From NCBI RefSeq assembly GCF_030063415.1, contig NZ_JASITA010000003.1:269945-333944 (forward strand): 64,000 nucleotides of DNA. Reading direction: 5' to 3'. The notes below the pieces were generated by a model. The model saw only the letters and a program-made list of their open reading frames with translations. It ran no database searches and had not been told where the DNA came from. Of the stretch, positions 62,319-64,000 are shown piece by piece (position 1 is the stretch's first letter; every line of letters starts with the position of its first letter). Source of the stretch: Streptomyces sp. H27-C3 (GTDB lineage: Bacteria; Actinomycetota; Actinomycetes; Streptomycetales; Streptomycetaceae). The position numbers were made by a program, and so were the translations under genes.

Positions 62319-63875
62319 CCTCGAACTTTCGTGACGGGCCGTCGGATTCCCCGGCGGCCCGTTTCGGTTTGCCGGGCCGGTGACGGGCAGACCCGTGGCC
62401 CGGCTGTCGCGTCGGGTGTGCGCCGGGTTCCACAGTTCCGGTGGGTGGTTCGAGTTCGTCGGGACGGGCGGTTGCGGCTGGTCAGCCAGGGTTTGGGAGT
62501 GCGTCGAGTCGCTGGATCGCGCTGGTGATCACATCCGTCCAGGTCCAGTGGCGGGTGAATCTCAGGTGCCGACGGCGGCCGGTGGTGACGAGCTGGGCGG
62601 CGGCGGAGAACAGCCGCAGTCGCAGGCGGCGAGGTTCCCAGAGGTAGGTTCCGCAGGCCGGTGGCGCGCGCGTTGCGGATACGTTCCTCGGCCCGGGCTC
62701 GCTGGCGGTGCCGTAGTTCGAGTACGGCGATCGGGACGTCGGTGGTGTTGGTGGCGAAGCAGGTCAGCCGCAGTCCGTCGGCGTCGGTGAAGCGCAACTG
62801 GGCGCCTGGGTGGGGACGTTCCTTGCGGACGAGCAGCCGCATCCCTTGCGGCCAGCCCTTCAGGACGTCGCCGTCGAGTTCGGCGGTCCAGGCACCTTCA
62901 CGGATCTCGCCTCCCGGTTCGACGGCGGGCGTCCAGGCGGAGGTGGGAACCTTCTGGACGGCCTGGTGAATGGCATCGGTGATGGTCATCCCGACCGAGT
63001 ACGACAGCCACATCCCGCGTTTCGCGAGCCACGCGACGAACTCGTGGGTGCCGCCGGCGGAGTCGGTGCGGATCAAGGTGGAGCGGCCTCGTCGGTATCG
63101 CTTGGGAAGCTGGGCCAGGGCGAGCTGGGTGGCGGTGATGTGATCGGCGGCGGTGTTGCTGCCCGCGTTCCCGGGCCGCAGCAGGGCTGCCACCGGCTCT
63201 CCGGTGCCGCCGCGTCCATGGTCGACGAAGCCCATGAGCGGATGATGTCCGTAGGTCTTCTTCCAGGTCGCGGCCGCGTCCTGCTTGTCGGAGTGGGCCA
63301 GTACCAGCACTCCGTCCAGGTCCACGATTACCTGTCCTGTGGCGTCCGGTGACGAGGTGCCGGCCAACCTCCAGGTCCGCTCTCGTACTTCGGCCCGGGC
63401 CGACCGGATCGCGGTCAGAGCCTTCGGTCCGGCCGCGGCGAGCTTGTCGATGAGCCGGGAGACTGTCGGGTCGGAGGCCACCGGCCCGAACACGGCCGGC
63501 TCGATCCGCAGCATCGCGACATCCGCCAGACAATCCCCGCCCAGCGCGACCGCCAGGGCCACGTCCAGCAGGATCTTCCCCGGATCATGTACCGCCCGAG
63601 GACGCCGCCACGGTGCGAGCGCCGCCGATATCGCGGTGTCCAGGCCGCTCTTGCGGACCGTCTCGACCAGCAGCACTCCTCCGGCCTGGGAGACCACCGC
63701 CCGGCCACCGCCCTCGATGCGGACACGTGGATAGGACCCGATACGCTTGTTCACCTGAGGAGTGCTTCTTTCATGCGATGACCTGGACTCTAGACAAGCC
63801 CTATCGTTGCAGGTCAGGAGCACTCTTCGCGTTTCCGATCATGCATCGGACACCCAGCCACGTGAAAGCTCGAGG
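62319..63875. mobile_element. IS1380-type insertion sequence, 1557 bp, with CTAA target duplication
   Basis: Terminal inverted repeats match at 11 of 12 bases: CCTCGAACTTTC at 62319-62330, and on the opposite strand CCTCGAGCTTTC at 63875-63864. CTAA flanks both ends (62315-62318 and 63876-63879), a 4-bp target duplication as expected for IS1380 elements. The transposase lies on the minus strand. Length is about 100 bp shorter than full elements of this family, as I remember them, consistent with an internal deletion. A GC-rich hairpin at about 62336-62361 lies just inside the left end. Confidence 0.85.
62482..63754 (-). pseudogene. IS1380-family transposase with internal frameshifting deletion
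   Basis: From GTG 63754 the frame gives a DDE transposase: Asp in QVIVDLDGVLVLAHSD, Asp in LIRTDSAGGTHEFV, and Glu in RARAEERIRNARATGLRNLP. At about 62640 the reading leaves the family sequence. The expected C-terminal part resumes in another frame as WEPRRLRLRLFSAAAQLVTTG, HLRFTRHWTWTDVITSAIQRL and LPNPG, ending at a TGA (62484-62482). A segment of roughly 30 residues is missing at the junction, so the protein is probably inactive. The original frame remains open to 62315, giving an artificial tail. Confidence 0.85.
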
Positions 63876-63879
63876 CTAA

Positions 63880-64000
63880 GGGCTGTCCCGTAATCCCTGG
63901 TGGATCAGCGCACGGCGTCAGATGCGGTGCATCGCAAGGCGGAGGGACGTTCGCATACTGGACGTATTCGGGCGTTCCGACAACGCGGCGAGGTGCCGTA
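63880..64000. mobile_element. Left end of a second mobile element (MITE or IS5-like), cut by window edge
   Basis: Immediately after the second CTAA the sequence begins GGGCTGTCCCGTAATCCC. I remember this as the terminal repeat of a short non-coding element frequent in streptomycete genomes, whose other end is its complement. Only 121 bases are visible and the right end is outside the window, so its nature (MITE or insertion sequence) cannot be decided. CTAA also fits the YTAR target of IS5 elements. No gene is seen here. Confidence 0.5.

Noticed and set aside
62336..62361. Native terminator of the esx operon
   Set aside because: The hairpin lies inside the left end of the insertion sequence as set by the terminal repeats and CTAA duplication, though it may still act as a terminator.

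Overview
The window is high-GC actinomycete DNA, almost certainly from a Streptomyces chromosome. The signs are near-universal G or C at third codon positions, GTG and TTG starts, long antisense open frames, and a gene order I recognise from streptomycete chromosomes: dxr-rseP-ispG, proS, rimP-nusA-ylxR-infB, rbfA-truB-ribF, then a type VII secretion (ESX) locus with a bldB-like gene.

Layout. (1) 1-15.6 kb is a polyamine/GABA uptake and catabolism region. It has an aldehyde dehydrogenase cut by the window edge, a PotDABC-type spermidine/putrescine ABC transporter, a PuuB-like FAD oxidoreductase, GabT, a PucR-type regulator and a second aldehyde dehydrogenase. A small conserved protein, a PAP2 phosphatase and a membrane-anchored P-loop ATPase lie among them. 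(2) 15.7-19 kb carries an acyl-CoA dehydrogenase, a small ABM-fold monooxygenase and a lipoprotein. (3) 19-26.2 kb holds two steps of the MEP isoprenoid pathway (dxr, ispG) around the site-2 protease RseP, two GNAT acetyltransferases and proS. (4) 26.4-28.5 kb carries an aminoglycoside-phosphotransferase-fold protein with altered active-site residues, a frameshifted ferritin-like gene and a Tat lipoprotein. (5) 28.6-40.6 kb is the transcription/translation block rimP-nusA-ylxR-infB-DUF503-rbfA-truB-ribF. A 1259-residue trypsin-like/P-loop NTPase gene sits between truB and ribF. (6) 40.6-48 kb holds a divergent VOC/TetR pair sharing a palindromic operator, and a five-gene oligopeptide ABC transporter operon whose binding protein appears anchored by a C-terminal membrane helix. 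(7) 48-62.3 kb is a type VII secretion locus. One arm (minus strand) carries EccE, an unknown protein, a BldB-like DUF397 protein and a large EspI-like MinD/ParA ATPase. The other arm (plus strand) carries EccB, two mycosin proteases, a helical protein paired with a WXG/collagen-like putative substrate, and two WXG100 proteins. (8) 62.3-64 kb is mobile DNA: an IS1380-type element with 4-bp target duplication sits exactly at the stop codon of the last WXG100 gene, and its transposase has an internal frameshifting deletion. It abuts the end of a second element that runs off the window.

The parts that most deserve follow-up are the trypsin/P-loop protein (Thr for Ser in the protease motif, Arg for Lys in Walker A), the PE/PPE-like substrate pair of the ESX locus with its AGTGA/TCACT motif cluster, the IS insertion that closes the esx operon, the probable pseudokinase, and the C-terminally anchored oligopeptide-binding protein. 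The core EccC and EccD components of the secretion system are not in the window. All calls come from reading sequence and translations; no database search was run.
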